A DNA stretch of 64,000 nt from Dactylorhiza incarnata (taxonomy: Eukaryota; Streptophyta; Magnoliopsida; Asparagales; Orchidaceae), in the NCBI GenBank assembly GCA_033032865.1, contig JAWHQI010000065.1, forward strand, positions 1,674,001-1,738,000. Direction: 5' to 3'. Positions within the stretch are counted from its first letter, which is position 1; the number at the start of each line of letters is the position of its first letter. The translations under genes were made by a program, and so were the position numbers. This document shows, piece after piece, positions 52,667 to 63,962 of this stretch. Below the pieces are notes generated by a model. That model made no database searches. It saw nothing but the letters and a program-made list of their open reading frames with translations, and was not told where the DNA came from.

Positions 52667-54125
52667 TGTTGAAAAATATTGACCACAAGATTTCTGATTT
52701 GAAGAAGCCCTCGAGATAACAATAAACACATCATGTAATTGATGCTCTATTCTAGTTTTGATGTGACAGGTATAACAAAAGTGCACGGCTAATGTAGGGT
52801 TAGGCATATGGTCACTCAAACAGTGTTTTGCCTATGTAATCCTGCATGGTGCAAAACACATGTTGACTTATGCCTTAACACTATATTAGACTTGTCACTA
52901 TCAAGGAAAAGTCATTTGGAAAAGGTATGGAAATGAAGCTGCAAAGATAGACAATAGGTTGGATTAGCCAAATATCGGTTAAATGATCTAGACGACAAAA
53001 TTCTATGTCGTTTAGACCACTGCTGTATCGGCTAGACGATCTCGACGACAAAATTCTATGTCAGCTAGATCATAGCTACATCAGCCAGATATGATTTATA
53101 TCTTAATATTGGCTAAGTCCAATGTCGTCTAGAAGAGTTGTGTCATCTAGAAGAGTTGTATCGTCCAGAAGGTCTGTATCGTCCGGAAGGCATGTATCGT
53201 CCGGAAGTATATCGTCTAGAAGACCAATATCGTCCAGAAGGTCTGTATCGTCCAGAAAGCATGTATCGTCCAGAAGGCTTATATCGTCTAGAAGAGTAAA
53301 TCGTCCAGAAGATTTCTATAAATGCAAGGCACGGGAAGAAAGCTGGGAATTATGTCTTAGCTTAAATTTCAATTTGAATTCCACCATCTGATGTGTCAAT
53401 CAGGGAATTTCTTCTGGAAGATCTTAATTAAATAAATCTTTCTTTATTCCTAGCCGTTAGCAGATGTTTCTATAAAAAGACTTTGAGGGCTCACAATTCA
53501 GAGAAGAGATTATTATTCTTTCTGACATTCTATCTAAAGCTCTTATGAATCATCTGCGACCTGAACGAGAACGCAAATCCATTGGAGGTGCAGCAAAATT
53601 TCTCAAGGAAGAATCCTAAGGTGATGCTACTGTTCGTTCTCCAGTATTCTTGCAAGAACTTCAGAGCTTGTACAATCAAGATCTGATTCAACATATTGCC
53701 TGAGTTGTAGGGCTCTTGGAGCCTGAGCTATAGGATCCTTTGGATCTGAGTGGTAGGATTCTTGTAAGAATCTGAATTTGTTGTAGGATTCCTTTGGGAA
53801 TCTGAGTGTAGGAACTTGGAAAAGATCTGAGTGTAAATCTCTTGTCATAGAGATTGAGGTAGGGTCTTGGTGGCCTGAGTGTAAGTCTTGGAGAAGAAGA
53901 CTGAGATTTGGAGGAGTTTACCTAGTCTAGCGCATTGCTAGATAGGTGGTGTGGAGAGAGGACTACCCAACACATTGAAGAACCTCCATAAATCAATGTG
54001 TGTTTTTTGTGCTTGCATTTTTTATCATCTTGCTAAACCAGAAAAAGAATCAAAAAACACTCATCACACTATTCACCCCCTCCCCCCCTCTAGGTGTGAT
54101 CTAGGTGACCCAAAGTAAAATAACA
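52667..54125 (+). repeat. 3' LTR of Copia C (1459 bp)
   Basis: TGTTGAAAAATATTGACC...AAAATAACA. It is preceded by the purine tract atgaggaga. It ends with the C-rich ttcaccccctccccccctct stretch seen at the ends of SIRE-type LTRs. The minisatellite here (53120-53310) is shorter than in the 5' LTR. Confidence 0.9.
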
Positions 54126-54130
54126 GTGTT

Positions 54131-55244
54131 TATGATTGATAGTGGGGCAACCCACAACTTCGTCACCCACGACTTGGTCATGCGCGTAAAGCTGGCCACC
54201 GCCCCGACGATGGAGTTTTTGGTTTACCTTGGTGACGGTCGTCGCTCACCAACTAGTGTCCTTCCTCTCCAGTTGGGCGGTTAAAGTGCCTCTGCCGATT
54301 TTTATGTCTTTCCTTTTGGCGGCGTGGATGTCATTCTAGGCATTACGTGGTTACAGACGTTTGGCGACGTCAACCACAACAAGGCCTCCATGTGGATGAC
54401 CTTCTAATGGGCTAATCGGTCATGCACACTCCTGGGGGACGCCTCCCTTCAACGAGTCGTCGTCTTATCGTGTTCCGCCTTGCGGCCTCACTCCATGGAC
54501 TTTCGGGCACTCATATGGAAGATCACCTCACCGACGGATGTGGCCCGGCGCCTCTACATTCTAAGCCGCCGCTCAGATGTCTCGCCTTCTGGAGACTTAC
54601 TTTCCTGTGTTCGCGCAGACTGCGGGCATTCCACCGACCACCGCATCCCGCTCCAGGATGGTGTACAGGCGATTTCGGTTCGGCCTTACCGCTACGACCA
54701 TATTCAAAAGGATGAGATTGGGCGCTTGATGTCCGACATGTTACCTACCGGACCGACACGTCCCAGTGCGAGTCCGTTCTCGAGCCTGGTCTTCCTAGTG
54801 CGTAAGGACGGCAGTTGGCACTTCTGAGTTGATTACCATGTGTTTAACAAAGACATCGTAGCAAACAAGTATTATGTTCCCGTCATTCAGGAACTCTTGG
54901 ACGAGCTATGTGGAGCCACCTACTTCTCCAAGACTAGCCTCCACTCGGGCTACCATCAGATCTGGGTATGTGTCGAAGGCATCCCGAAGATCGTCTTCCG
55001 CACCCACGACGGCCACTACGAGTTCTTGGTGATGTTGTTCGGCCTCACCAACGTGCCAACGACCTTCCAAGCCACGATGAACGACATCTTCCGGTCAGTG
55101 TTTCGTAAGTATGTTCTGATTTTCTTTGACGACATCCGTGTTTACAGCCTGATGTGGCAGGATCACCTACATCACTTGGAGACATTGCGGCGCCACTCTT
55201 TGGTCGTCAACCTGAAGAAATGTGCATTTACTCAACGCAAGATT
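54131..55244 (+). pseudogene. Element H: protease and RT, tandem copy 1
   Basis: Protease: MIDSGATHNFVTHDLVMRVK, LPLQLGG, a stop, then ADFYVFPFGGVDVILGITWL. RT in several frames: YRYDHIQKDEIGRLMSDML, SPFSSLVFLVRKDGSWHF (stop), LDELCGATYFSKTSLHSGYH (the KLD Asp is absent; TSL instead), [20 protein letters not shown] and LIFFDDIRVYSLMWQDHLHH. It is cut after VVNLKKCAFTQRKI by unrelated sequence. Confidence 0.88.
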
Positions 55245-55712
55245 GATGAGAGCATAATTATAGTTATTTTTAGTATCATTTACTAAGACTCAAGCCCTCA
55301 TTTCATACCATTTCATATGACATTTCATGTGCTACTCACGTGTTTCTTTTTTTCCGGATGAAGGAGCGGAAATCCGGATTTGTGCCAAAAGGAGCAAATT
55401 AATCAGGAGATGGAGAGAAGCATTCCAGGAGCTTAACCCAGGCGACACGGCCAAGGCGCACAGCCATATCAATCAGGGCGTGTCAATTAGTTCTTCGGCA
55501 GTTTGGACGACTCTTCAACCACATATATACACGACTAAGTTGGCTCAGCCGTGTTAGTAGGCCGTGCAGGACGGTTATGCTCGAAACGCACTACATTTGG
55601 CCTACACGGCCAAGGGACACGGTCGTGTACAAGGGCCATGTCGGACGATTTTTGTCGAATTTGTTTATGAGTTCGCACAACCCAAAAAAGGATTTTGTCC
55701 TTCTGTACTTTT
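55245..55712. other. Unrelated insert between RT copies 1 and 2
   Basis: 468 bp with no similarity to pol. It contains several cacggcc / ggccgtg modules (55450-55640) and ttttttccggatgaaggagc. It may be LTR or leader sequence of another Gypsy element. No target duplication seen. The weak frames crossing it are not convincing genes. Confidence 0.55.
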
Positions 55713-56707
55713 TCCCGGGGGACGCCTCCCTTCAACGGGTCGTAGTCTCATTGTGTGCCGCCATGCGTACTCACTCTGTGGACTTTTTGGCACTCTTATG
55801 GCAGATCACCTCAGCGGCGGATGTGGCCCTGGCGCCTCTGCATTCTTCATCGCCGCCTTAGTTGTCTCACCTCTCTACAGACATACTCGTTCGTGTTCGC
55901 GCAGACCCTGGGCTTTCCACCGCCCTACTCCACCGACCACCGCATCCCGCTCTAGGATGGTGTACAAGCGATTTCGGCTCGGCCCTACCGCTACTGCCAT
56001 ATTCAGAAAGATGAGATTGAGCGCTTGGTGTCCGACATATGAGCTGTCGGACTGATACGACCCAATGCGAGTCCGTTCTCGAGCGCGGTCCTCCTAGTGT
56101 GGAAGAAGGACGAAAGTTGAAGCTTTTGTGTTGATTACTGTGCGCTTAATAAAGCCACCACAGCAGACAAGTATCATATTCCCGTAATCCATGAGCTTTT
56201 GGACGAGCTATGTGGAGTCACCTACTTCTCCAAGATTGAACTTCGCTCGGGCGACCATCAGATACGGGTATGTGTCGAGGACATCCCGAAGACAGCCTAC
56301 CGCACCCACGACGGCCACTACGAGTTCTTGGTGATGTTGTTCGGCCTCACCAACGCGCCAGCAACCTTCCAAGCCCTGATGAACGACATCTTCCGGCCGG
56401 TGCTTCGTAAGTATGTTCTGGTTTTCTTTGACGACGTCCTCATTTAAGTTTGTCGTGGCAGGATCACCAACATCACTGGAGACCACCTTGGAGAAACTGC
56501 GATGCCACTCTTTGATCGCCAACCTAAAGAAATGTACTTTTGCTCAGTGTGAGATCTCCTATTTGAGTCATACTGTCTCAGTACTGTACATTAGGTGCCT
56601 ATGGGCCCCGACAAGGTCGCAGCAGTGTTGCAGTGGCTGCAGTCGCGCTCCTTACGCAAGGTACGAGGCTTCCTCGATTTGAAAGGCTACTACCGTCGTT
56701 TCAGTCG
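55713..56707 (+). pseudogene. Element H: RT, tandem copy 2
   Basis: Starts cgggggacgcctcccttcaa, equivalent to 54429 in copy 1. RT pieces: [40 protein letters not shown] (KIE at the first catalytic position), [29 protein letters not shown] then a stop, and KVRGFLDLKGYYRRFSRAP. It ends where protease sequence begins again. Many stops. Confidence 0.87.
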
Positions 56708-57950
56708 CGCTCCAGTTGGGCGATTACAGCGCCTCTGCCGATTTTTATGTCTTTCCTTTGGGCGGCGTGGATGTCATTCTTTGCATTACGTGGATATAGA
56801 AGTTAGGCGACGTCAACCACAACTAGGCCTCCATGCGGATGGCCATCCAGTGGGTTAATCGGTCATGCAACCTCCTGGGGGCGCCTCCCTTCAGCAGGTC
56901 GTTGTCTCATCGCATGTCGCCCTGCGGACTCACTCTGTGGACTTTCGGGCACTCTTTATAGCAGATCACCTCACCGACGAATGTGGACCCGGCGCCTCCG
57001 CATTCTTCCCCGTCGCCTCAACTTTCTCTCCTTCAGAAGACTTGCTCGTCCGTGTTAGCACAAACTTCGGGCTTTCTACCGCCTTGCGCCACCGACCACT
57101 GCTCCCGCTCCAGGATGGTGTACATGCGATTTCGGTTCGGCCCTACCGCTACGGCCATATTCAAAAGGATGAGAATGAGTGCTTGGTGTCCGACATATTA
57201 GCTGTCAGACTAATACGACCCAGTGTGAGTCCATTCTCGATCCTGGTCCTCTTAGTGCGGAAGAGGAACGGAAGCTGGCGCTTCTGCGTTGATTACAGTG
57301 TGCTTAACAAAGACACCGTTGCAGACAAGTATCTTATTCTCGTCATCAAGGAGCTCTTGGACGAGCTAAGTGGAGCCACCTACTTCTCCAAGATTGACCT
57401 CCACTCGGGCTACCATCAGATTCGGGTATGTGCCAAGGACATCCCAAAGATCGTCTTCCGCACCCACGACGGCCACTATGAGTTCTTGGTGATGTCATTC
57501 GGCCTCACCAACGCGCCAGCTACCTTCCAAGCCATGATGAACGACGTCTTCCGGACGGTGCTCCGTAAGTATGTTATGATTTTCTTTGACGACATTCTTG
57601 TTTACAGCCTAACGTGGCAGGATCACCTACATCACTTAGAGACCATCTTGGAGGCATTGCGGCGCCACTATTTGGTCGTTAACAGAAAAAATGTGCCTTT
57701 TGCTCAGAGCGAGATCTCCTATTTGGGTTATACCTTCTCAGCACAGAGGGTGGGTATGGACCTCGACAAGGTCGCGGCGGTGTTGCAGTGGTCGCAGTCG
57801 CGCTCCTTACACGAGGTACGGGGCTTACTCGGTTTGACGGGCTACTGTCGCTGTTTCATCTAGAAATGCGGTGCACTAGCATGGCCACTTACGAACCTTC
57901 TGCGCAAGAAGACTGATACTACCTTTTGATGGTCCTCCGCAGCGGCCACC
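56708..57950 (+). pseudogene. Element H: protease end and RT, tandem copy 3
   Basis: Begins with protease sequence ctccagttgggcgattacag (LGGVDVIL-type in a shifted frame), the same point as 54265 in copy 1. The longest frame, 56865-57863 (332 codons), has [40 protein letters not shown] (catalytic Asp present), [20 protein letters not shown] and MIFFDDILVYSLTWQDHLHH, then EVRGLLGLTGYC. This copy is the only one with all RT catalytic Asp residues and leads into RNase H. Confidence 0.9.
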
Positions 57951-58480
57951 GCCTTCACAGCCCTTCAGCGGGCCTTGGTGACAGCGCCGATTCTAGCTAT
58001 GCCCGACTTCTCTCAGACTTTAATCGGGGAGTGTGATGCCTCGGGGACAGGAGACGGCGCCGTACTCATGCAGACTGGGCACCCCATAGCTTACTTCAAC
58101 CAGTCCTTCTCCACCACCATCCGCTCCCACTCTGCTTACGAAAACGAGTTGATGGTGCTCGTTTTGGCAGTGCAGCACTGACGCCCTTACATATTGGGGA
58201 GGCACTTTATCATGCGTACAGATCATCACAGCTTGTGATACCTGCTCAGCCAGAAGATGGCCACCCCGTCCCAGCTGGTTTGGGCGGCGAAGCAGTTGGG
58301 CTATGATTTTACCGTCGAGTTTCGTTCCGGCCGATCCAACATGGCGACGGACGTCTTATTGCGATAGACGACATCGGCCAAGTTGACGGCCATCTCCAGC
58401 CAGGTCTGGCAGGAGGAGGGCACCATACAGGGTGAGGTGGAGGCCGACCCGACCCTCCGATCAATCATGCATGGATAGAT
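57951..58480 (+). pseudogene. Element H: RNase H
   Basis: ALVTAPILAMPDFSQTLIGE, CDASGTGDGAVLMQTGHPIA, HSAYENELMVLVLAVQH (then a stop) and FIMRTDHHSL, with the tail LGYDFTVEFRSGRSNMATDV. RNase H removes element RNA during cDNA synthesis. Interrupted by TGA at 58179 and further stops. The Asp of DASG and of TDH are present. Confidence 0.88.
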
Positions 58481-59833
58481 TGCAGACGGATGGCACCACT
58501 TGCCCCCTCGTACACACTTGTGGGAGGTCGATTGTTCTACTGGGGTCGGTTAGTCCTCTCTTCCTCGTCGGACAGCATTCAGTGTCTCCTCGCAAAGTTC
58601 CAGACTAAGCCGTCTGCGAGCCACACAGACGCGTTCCGCACTTACCGCCGCCTTGCGGCTGCGCTTTATTAGCGAGGGATGATGTGACATGTGGAGGAAT
58701 ATGTTGCGGCCTGCCTGGTCTGCCAGCGAGCGAAATATGATGCCACTTTCTCGGGAGTCCTCTGCAACCCTTACCCATACATGATCTCATTTGGGATGAC
58801 CTGACGATGGACTTCATTATGCGCCTTCCGTACTCGTCGGGATACTACTGCATCTTCGTCGTGGTGGACCGTATGTCCAAGTATGACCATTTTCTTCCCT
58901 TGCGGCATCCATGCACGGCCCCGGTGGTGGCCGAGGCTTTCATTTTCGGTGTGGTCCGACTGCACGGTTTTCCTCATTCGATCGTCAGCGATCGGGACCC
59001 GATTTTTATGAGCACCTTCTGGCAGGAGTTGTTCAAACTCCAAGGGACACAATTATGGATGAGCTCCACCTACCAGCCCCAGACAGATGGCCAGTCCGAG
59101 GTACTGAACCGCAGCCTGGAGACATACTTGTGTTGCTTTACTTCAGATCGGCCACGTGATTGGAACATATGGTTGGGGTGGGCCGAGTTCTCCTACAACA
59201 CTTCCTTCCACTATTCGGTCGGCATGACACCGTTTTAAAACGTTTACGGATGCCACTCCCCTCCGTGATCCAGCATCTGTCGGGTGAATGTCATGTCTGA
59301 GTGGTGCGCGCGCATCTCTTGGATAGGGATGAGATATTGCGGGTCTTGAAGATCAATCTTCGCAATGCACAGCAGAAGATGCTCCACCAGGCGAACAAAT
59401 GGCGTCGTAACATCCAGTTCCAGGTGAGAGACACGATTTTTGTCAAGCTCCGGCCGTACCGCCAAACTTCGATGGCAAATCCCCTCCATCCCAAACTGTA
59501 TGTTCGCTTCTACCACCTTCGCCTTCATCACTATAGCCAAATTCATCCGGTCTTCCACGTCTCCCAGCTCTAACGGGTGGTGGGCAATCACCACAGCGAG
59601 ACCTTGCCACGAAAAAATCGCATCAGACGGTACCACCGTCTACCTTCCCGAAGCCATTTTAGACCAAAAAACCGTCATAGTCTCATAGAGGACAACCGTG
59701 TTCGAGAGCAGGTGTTGGTGGCATGGTGACAGCGTCCTCCTTCTGATGCAACATGGTTGGATCGCGACGACTTCCGCAGCCAATTTTCTATGCTTTGCAT
59801 TCAGGACAAGGCAACTTTTCCAAATGGGGGTAT
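58481..59833 (+). pseudogene. Element H: integrase with chromodomain
   Basis: Zinc domain near 58680-58735 (HVEEYVAACLVCQRAKYDA) with a stop. Catalytic core in the open frame 58807-59238: MDFIMRLPYSSGYYCIFVVV, VSDRDPIFMSTFWQELFKLQ and TYQPQTDGQSEVLNRSLETY, all three acidic residues present. C-terminal parts 59301-59690 (FHVSQL) and a chromodomain remnant in another frame (RPPSDATWLDRDDF, 59730-59775). The frame runs on across the LTR start (GGIV/TDVNG) to about 59935. Confidence 0.9.
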
Positions 59834-60190
59834 TGTTACGGATGTGAACGGTGTCACGGAGCTCGAAGGGGCGTCGACAGCGTGGCGTGTCTACTCCAGG
59901 AGGAAGAAGGCCACGACGGAGACACCGGTGTGATTGTTAATGCCCAGGCAGGGTGTTTTATCTTTTATTTAAGTTGTATTTCGAATTTTTAGCATAATTA
60001 CGCTTTTGGCCAGAGAGGGGTTCTAATACGCCAATCCTCTAGTATTTTGTATCTTTTGGATCATTTGGAATGAAAAGTTCTGGAGCCTAGGGCTGGCCAA
60101 GAGTCCTCTTGGAATTCCTCTCTTCCTTCCTCTTAATCTTCCCAGATTCGAGCGGTGAAACCCTAAGGGGTAACAAACTTCCTCTTAACA
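59834..60190 (+). repeat. 3' LTR of element H
   Basis: TGTTACGGATGTG...CTCTTAACA, 357 bp, preceded by a purine tract (aaatgggggtat). The left LTR is missing, so the right boundary rests only on where integrase similarity of element A resumes. Confidence 0.75.
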
Positions 60191-60679
60191 TTCCCCAACT
60201 CTTGGCAGAGTTTTATGTGACCCCATCTACAGGATATACATGGGAATTCTAAATTTACTATCGGCTCATCATGTCACTTTATTAACAAGGGATGTTCCAC
60301 CATGTGGAGGAGTTTGTAGCAGCTTGCCTTCCCTGTCAACACTCCAAATATAAATGAAGTGACTTTTCCCGGGGGATCTTCTCCAACCTAATCAAGCGCC
60401 AGAATCGATTTGGAACAGATTTTGGGGTTTAAAATTCTCATTGTGGTGAATAGGGTGCCTAAATACGGCCATTTCATCCTATTTTGTCATCCATTCGTTG
60501 TTTCATCAACAGTCGATGCCTTCATCCACAAGATAGCGCATCTCCATGGGTTTCCATAATCTATTGTGAGCGATTGAGACCTAGTTTTTGTGAGTACTTT
60601 TTCTCCATCACTATTCAAGTTTCAAGGGAAGCAATTGTGCATAGGTATGGAATATCACATCTATTGTGCATAGGTATGG
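60191..60679 (+). pseudogene. Element A: integrase remnant
   Basis: MFHHVEEFVAACLPCQHSKY (zinc domain), KILIVVNRVPKYGHFILFCH, HLHGFP followed by SIVSD and stops, and SLFKFQGKQL. Gypsy integrase core in decayed frames. It is the expected continuation of the RNase H tail at 40745-40900, so element H inserted between these domains. It ends at element F; attgtgcataggtatgg occurs twice (60637 and 60664 regions). Confidence 0.75.
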
Positions 60680-61021
60680 TGTTATGAACGAAGTTCTAAA
60701 AGAGGGAGAAAAGAGGGAGAAAACTAATGACGGCTAGAGAAAGATTAGGGTTAGGAGGAAGAAGAGAGAATACCTTGATCATCAATTTCATAAGAACCAA
60801 AAGAGGGGGTCCGGGTATATTTATACCGGACCCCGGACCGGCCAGCAAGGGGGCCAGCCGGCCCCAATGGGGCTGAACCGAAATCGGTTCAGCCCCCCTT
60901 GGGCCGATTTCAGTAAGAGGGGGCAGAACCGCTTGGTTCAGCCCCGTTGTCGCCTTCGTCGTGCCTTTGCCTTCGCTTGTAATGACGCCCAAATAGACGG
61001 GCCTCGTCCGGGGGCGTAACA
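60680..61021 (-). repeat. 3' LTR of F (342 bp)
   Basis: On the minus strand TGTTACGCCCCCGG...TTCATAACA. TATA box TATAAATA at about 60821-60828. The first 112 bp encode the pol tail. The purine tract is at 61022-61035. Confidence 0.9.
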
Positions 61022-62598
61022 TTCCCCTCCCCATCAAGAACCAGCTTGTCCCCAAGCTGGTAGTCGGGGTAAAGCTCCCGAAACTCCAGCAGGTCCACCC
61101 AAGTATTGTGCTCGGGAGAAAGATCCTTCCATTTGACCAATAGCTCTGGACAGTACGCCGTGCCTCGGCGCTTCCACTTGACCACTAGAATATCCTCAAG
61201 AATCGGGCGCAGCTCGCCCCCAGTAGTAGCTTCAGGCAACACCGAGCTCGCCTGAACAGCATCGCCAATCTTCCGTTTCAGCAAGGAGACATGAAAGGTG
61301 GGGTGAATCCTCGACCCCTCTGGTAAAGACAAAGTGTAAGCGACGGGTCCGACCCGCCGAGTGATCCGGAAGGGACCATAGTAACGGGGTGCCAACTTCT
61401 GGTTCGTCCGCTGGGCGACGGACAGCTTCCTATAGGGACGAAGTTTGAGAAAAACCTCATCCCCCACCTGAAACTCCCGCTCCGTCCGATGCCTATCTGC
61501 CTGAGTCTTCATCCGATCTTGGGCTGCCCGCAGATTTTCCCGCAAGGTGGCTAGCGTGCGGTCACGATCGCGGAGTGCGCGGTCAACGGCGGCCACCGCG
61601 GTGCTACCCGGCTCATAACTGCTCAGGGAAGGCGGCGGCCGGCCGTAAACCACCTCAAATGGGGTTAGCTTGCTCGCGGAGTGATAGGACGTGTTGAAGC
61701 AGTACTCGGCCCAATGTAGCCAACTCGTCCAGGTACGGGGCTCCTCCATAACGAAGCAGCGGAGATATGTCTCCACGCTCCGATTCACGACCTCCGTCTG
61801 GCCGTCTGTCTGTGGGTGGTGAGCTGTGCTGAAGCGCAAAGAAGTCCCCTGCAAGCGGAAAAGCTCCCGCCAAAAATTGCCAACAAAAGTAGGGTCCCGA
61901 TCCGAGATAATCGCCCGAGGAATGTCATGTAAGCGCACAATCTCCCGAACAAACAAAGTAGTCACGGACTCCCCGGTGTACGGATGGCTCAGCGCAAGGA
62001 AGTGACAGTACTTGGACAACTTGTCCACAACCACCAGAATAACCGATTTTCCCTTCGAGCGAGGTAGCCCGTCAATAAATCCATGGAGACCGTATCCCAG
62101 ACCTGGTGCGGAATCTCTAGGGGTAAGGAGCCCGGCAGGAGAAGTGGTCTCGTACTTTTGTCGCTGACAAACATCACATTGGCGAACAAACGCCTGTATA
62201 TCCTTCCGCATGCCCTTCCAAAATACATTGGCCCTGACCCGCTGCAGAGTGCGGAGAACCCCCGCGTGGCCCCCCGTCGGCGTCGAGTGGAACTCGTGCA
62301 TCATCACCGTCCGCCAAGCGGACTGAGAGGGTATGACCACCCGTCCGTGGTAGTAGAGACGATCCTGTTGCAAATGATAGTCGGGGGTGGTCGTCCGGTC
62401 GGACCGCAAATCCTCCAGAATAACTCGTAACTCAGGATCCCGCAGCACCTCCTCCTGAATCTCATCCAAAGACTCTAGCCGCGATACAGATATGCTGGCC
62501 AACGCTCCCTCAGGCAGCCTGGAAAGAGCATCCGCAACCAGATTGTCTTTCCCTTGCCGATAAACAATCTCGTAGTCGTACCCCAAAAGTTTGGTCAC
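60910..62598 (-). pseudogene. Chromovirus F integrase with chromodomain, ending in the LTR
   Basis: 562 open codons: RNase H tail LGYDYEIVYRQGKDNLVADA, integrase zinc domain FVRQCDVCQRQKYETTSPAG, core FIDGLPRSKGKSVILVVVDK, IISDRDPTFVGNFWRELFRL and STAHHPQTDGQTEVVNRSVE (catalytic Asp, Asp, Glu), GPY/F module YYGPFRITRRVGPVAYTLSL, chromodomain ILEDILVVKWKRRGTAYCPE then LLVKWKDLSPEHNTWVD. The last 37 codons are read from the LTR and end GAEPSGSAPSY. This is the longest intact retroelement frame in the window. Confidence 0.95.
61022..61035 (-). promoter_or_regulatory. Polypurine tract of F
   Basis: GATGGGGAGGGGAA on the minus strand, immediately before the LTR and translated as LDGEGN. Confidence 0.85.
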
Positions 62599-62604
62599 CC
62601 ATTT

Positions 62605-63146
62605 CTATTGAAGAGGGGAAGAGACCCGCTGTTCCAAGAAGTGCTTCAAGCTCTGGTGGTCTGTCCTGATTTTGAAATGACGGTCCAGCAGGTATGGCCG
62701 CCACAGTGCCACTGCATGAATAATGGCCAGCATCTCCTTCTCATAAGCCGATAGGCCCAATGTCCTGGGAGCCAAGGCTTTGCTGTAAAAAGCAATCGGT
62801 CGCCCCTCCTGCATCAAGGCGGCTCCCAGCCCTACTCCAGAGGCGTCCGTCTCCACGACAAACTCCTTGGTGAAATCCGGAAGTGCCAGGACCGGGGTAG
62901 TCGTCACCGCCTGCTTGAGCGCCTAAAAAGCCGCCCCTGCCTCATCATGCCAAGAAAAGGCATCCTTCTGTAAGAGTTGTGTCAGTGGCCGAGCGATTTT
63001 CCCATAGTCACGAACGAAGCGCCTGTAGTAGCCTGTGAGGCCCAAGAAGCCCCGTAAGGCCCGAATGGTCTGGGGCTGCGGCCACGATACCATACTAGCA
63101 ATCTTCTTTGGGTCCGCCTTAACCCCTTCCACGGAGACCAGATGGC
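62605..63146 (-). pseudogene. Chromovirus F RT end and RNase H
   Basis: Minus frame 63132-62923: [40 protein letters not shown], then a stop at 62923, and 62907-62605: PVLALPDFTKEFVVETDASG, LSAYEKEMLAIIHAVALWRP and FKIRTDHQSLKHFLEQ, another stop, then on into the integrase frame. All three pieces share one frame, so only single stops interrupt it. Confidence 0.92.
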
Positions 63147-63962
63147 CTAAATATTCAACTTCTTCCTGTCCAAAAGAGCACTTGACCGTTTAGCAAATAA
63201 CTGGTGTTTACGTAGGATGGAGAATACCTGAGCAACATGGTCCACGTGCTCCTCCCAAGTCCGACTGTAGATCAGAATGTCATCGAAGAAAATCAGCACG
63301 AAGCGGCGAAGGAGCTCTCGGAATATCTCATTCATATTGGCCTGGAAGGTGGATGGACCACCGGTCAACCCGTTGGCCATCACGAGGAACTCGTAGTGAC
63401 CATCATGAGTCCTGAAAGCCGTCTTGTGGATGTCGTCCTCCATCAGAATCTGGTAGTGGCCGGACCGCAAGTCCAGTTTAGCATACCGGGTCGCACCATG
63501 TAACTCATCCAACAGCTCCTCTATCAGTGGAATCGGAAACTTATCCTTCAGTGTAATACTGTTGAGGGCCCGGTAGTCAACACAGAACCTCCATGATCCA
63601 TCCTTCTTCTTGACTAGGATGATGGGTGCCGAGAAAGAACTCGTGCTGGGTCGGATGATGCCAGCATCGAGCATCTCCCGAACACTGCGCTCGATCTCTG
63701 CCTTCTGCATATGTGGATATCTGTAAGGTCATACATTTGTCGGCTCTGCTCCAGTCTTGAGCACAATCTGATGATCACGAAACCGTGATGGCGGAAGTGT
63801 ATGCGGCTCCTGGAAGATATCGGCATACTCTTCAACCAACGGCTGCAACTGGAGAGGTACCTCCCCTTGCCCCGCCTCGTCTGACCTCACCCCAAGAAGA
63901 ACGGCCATCAAACTCCCAGTCTCTCCAAACTGTTGTAGGCTGCGAAGGCCAATTTCCTTCAT
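63147..63962 (-). pseudogene. Chromovirus F pre-RT linker and RT
   Basis: 63962-63729: LQLQPLVEEYADIFQEPHTL and FRDHQIVLKTGAEP, the linker before RT, ending in a stop. 63710-63147: [60 protein letters not shown] (catalytic Asp) and [20 protein letters not shown] (FFDD). A frameshift near 63185 separates it from the RT end. The usual SFGL is NGLT here ([13 protein letters not shown]). Protease and gag would lie beyond the window. Confidence 0.92.

Larger units (their letters stand above)
42100..54130 (+). mobile_element. Copia element C, SIRE/Maximus-like
   Basis: Element 42105-54125, flanked by exact GTGTT duplications (42100-42104 and 54126-54130), inserted inside the protease of H just before its MIDSGATHNF motif. 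It has long LTRs (about 1.46 kb), integrase, RT and RNase H in the Copia order, and a further ORF between pol and the 3' LTR, the position of the env-like ORF of SIRE elements. Primer site, gag and protease are deleted. It also contains solo LTR D with element E. Confidence 0.94.
40901..60190 (+). mobile_element. Chromovirus H, rearranged Gypsy element (left end approximate)
   Basis: A plus-strand Gypsy element inserted between RNase H and integrase of element A. It has gag (40967-42099), protease split by Copia C and continuing at 54131, three tandem RT segments, RNase H, integrase with chromodomain, and a 3' LTR (59834-60190). The 5' LTR is missing. At the left edge a short repeat (catacttgag(t/c)ctctgc twice, 40910-40945) marks the junction. 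It is full of stops and not functional. Confidence 0.78.
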
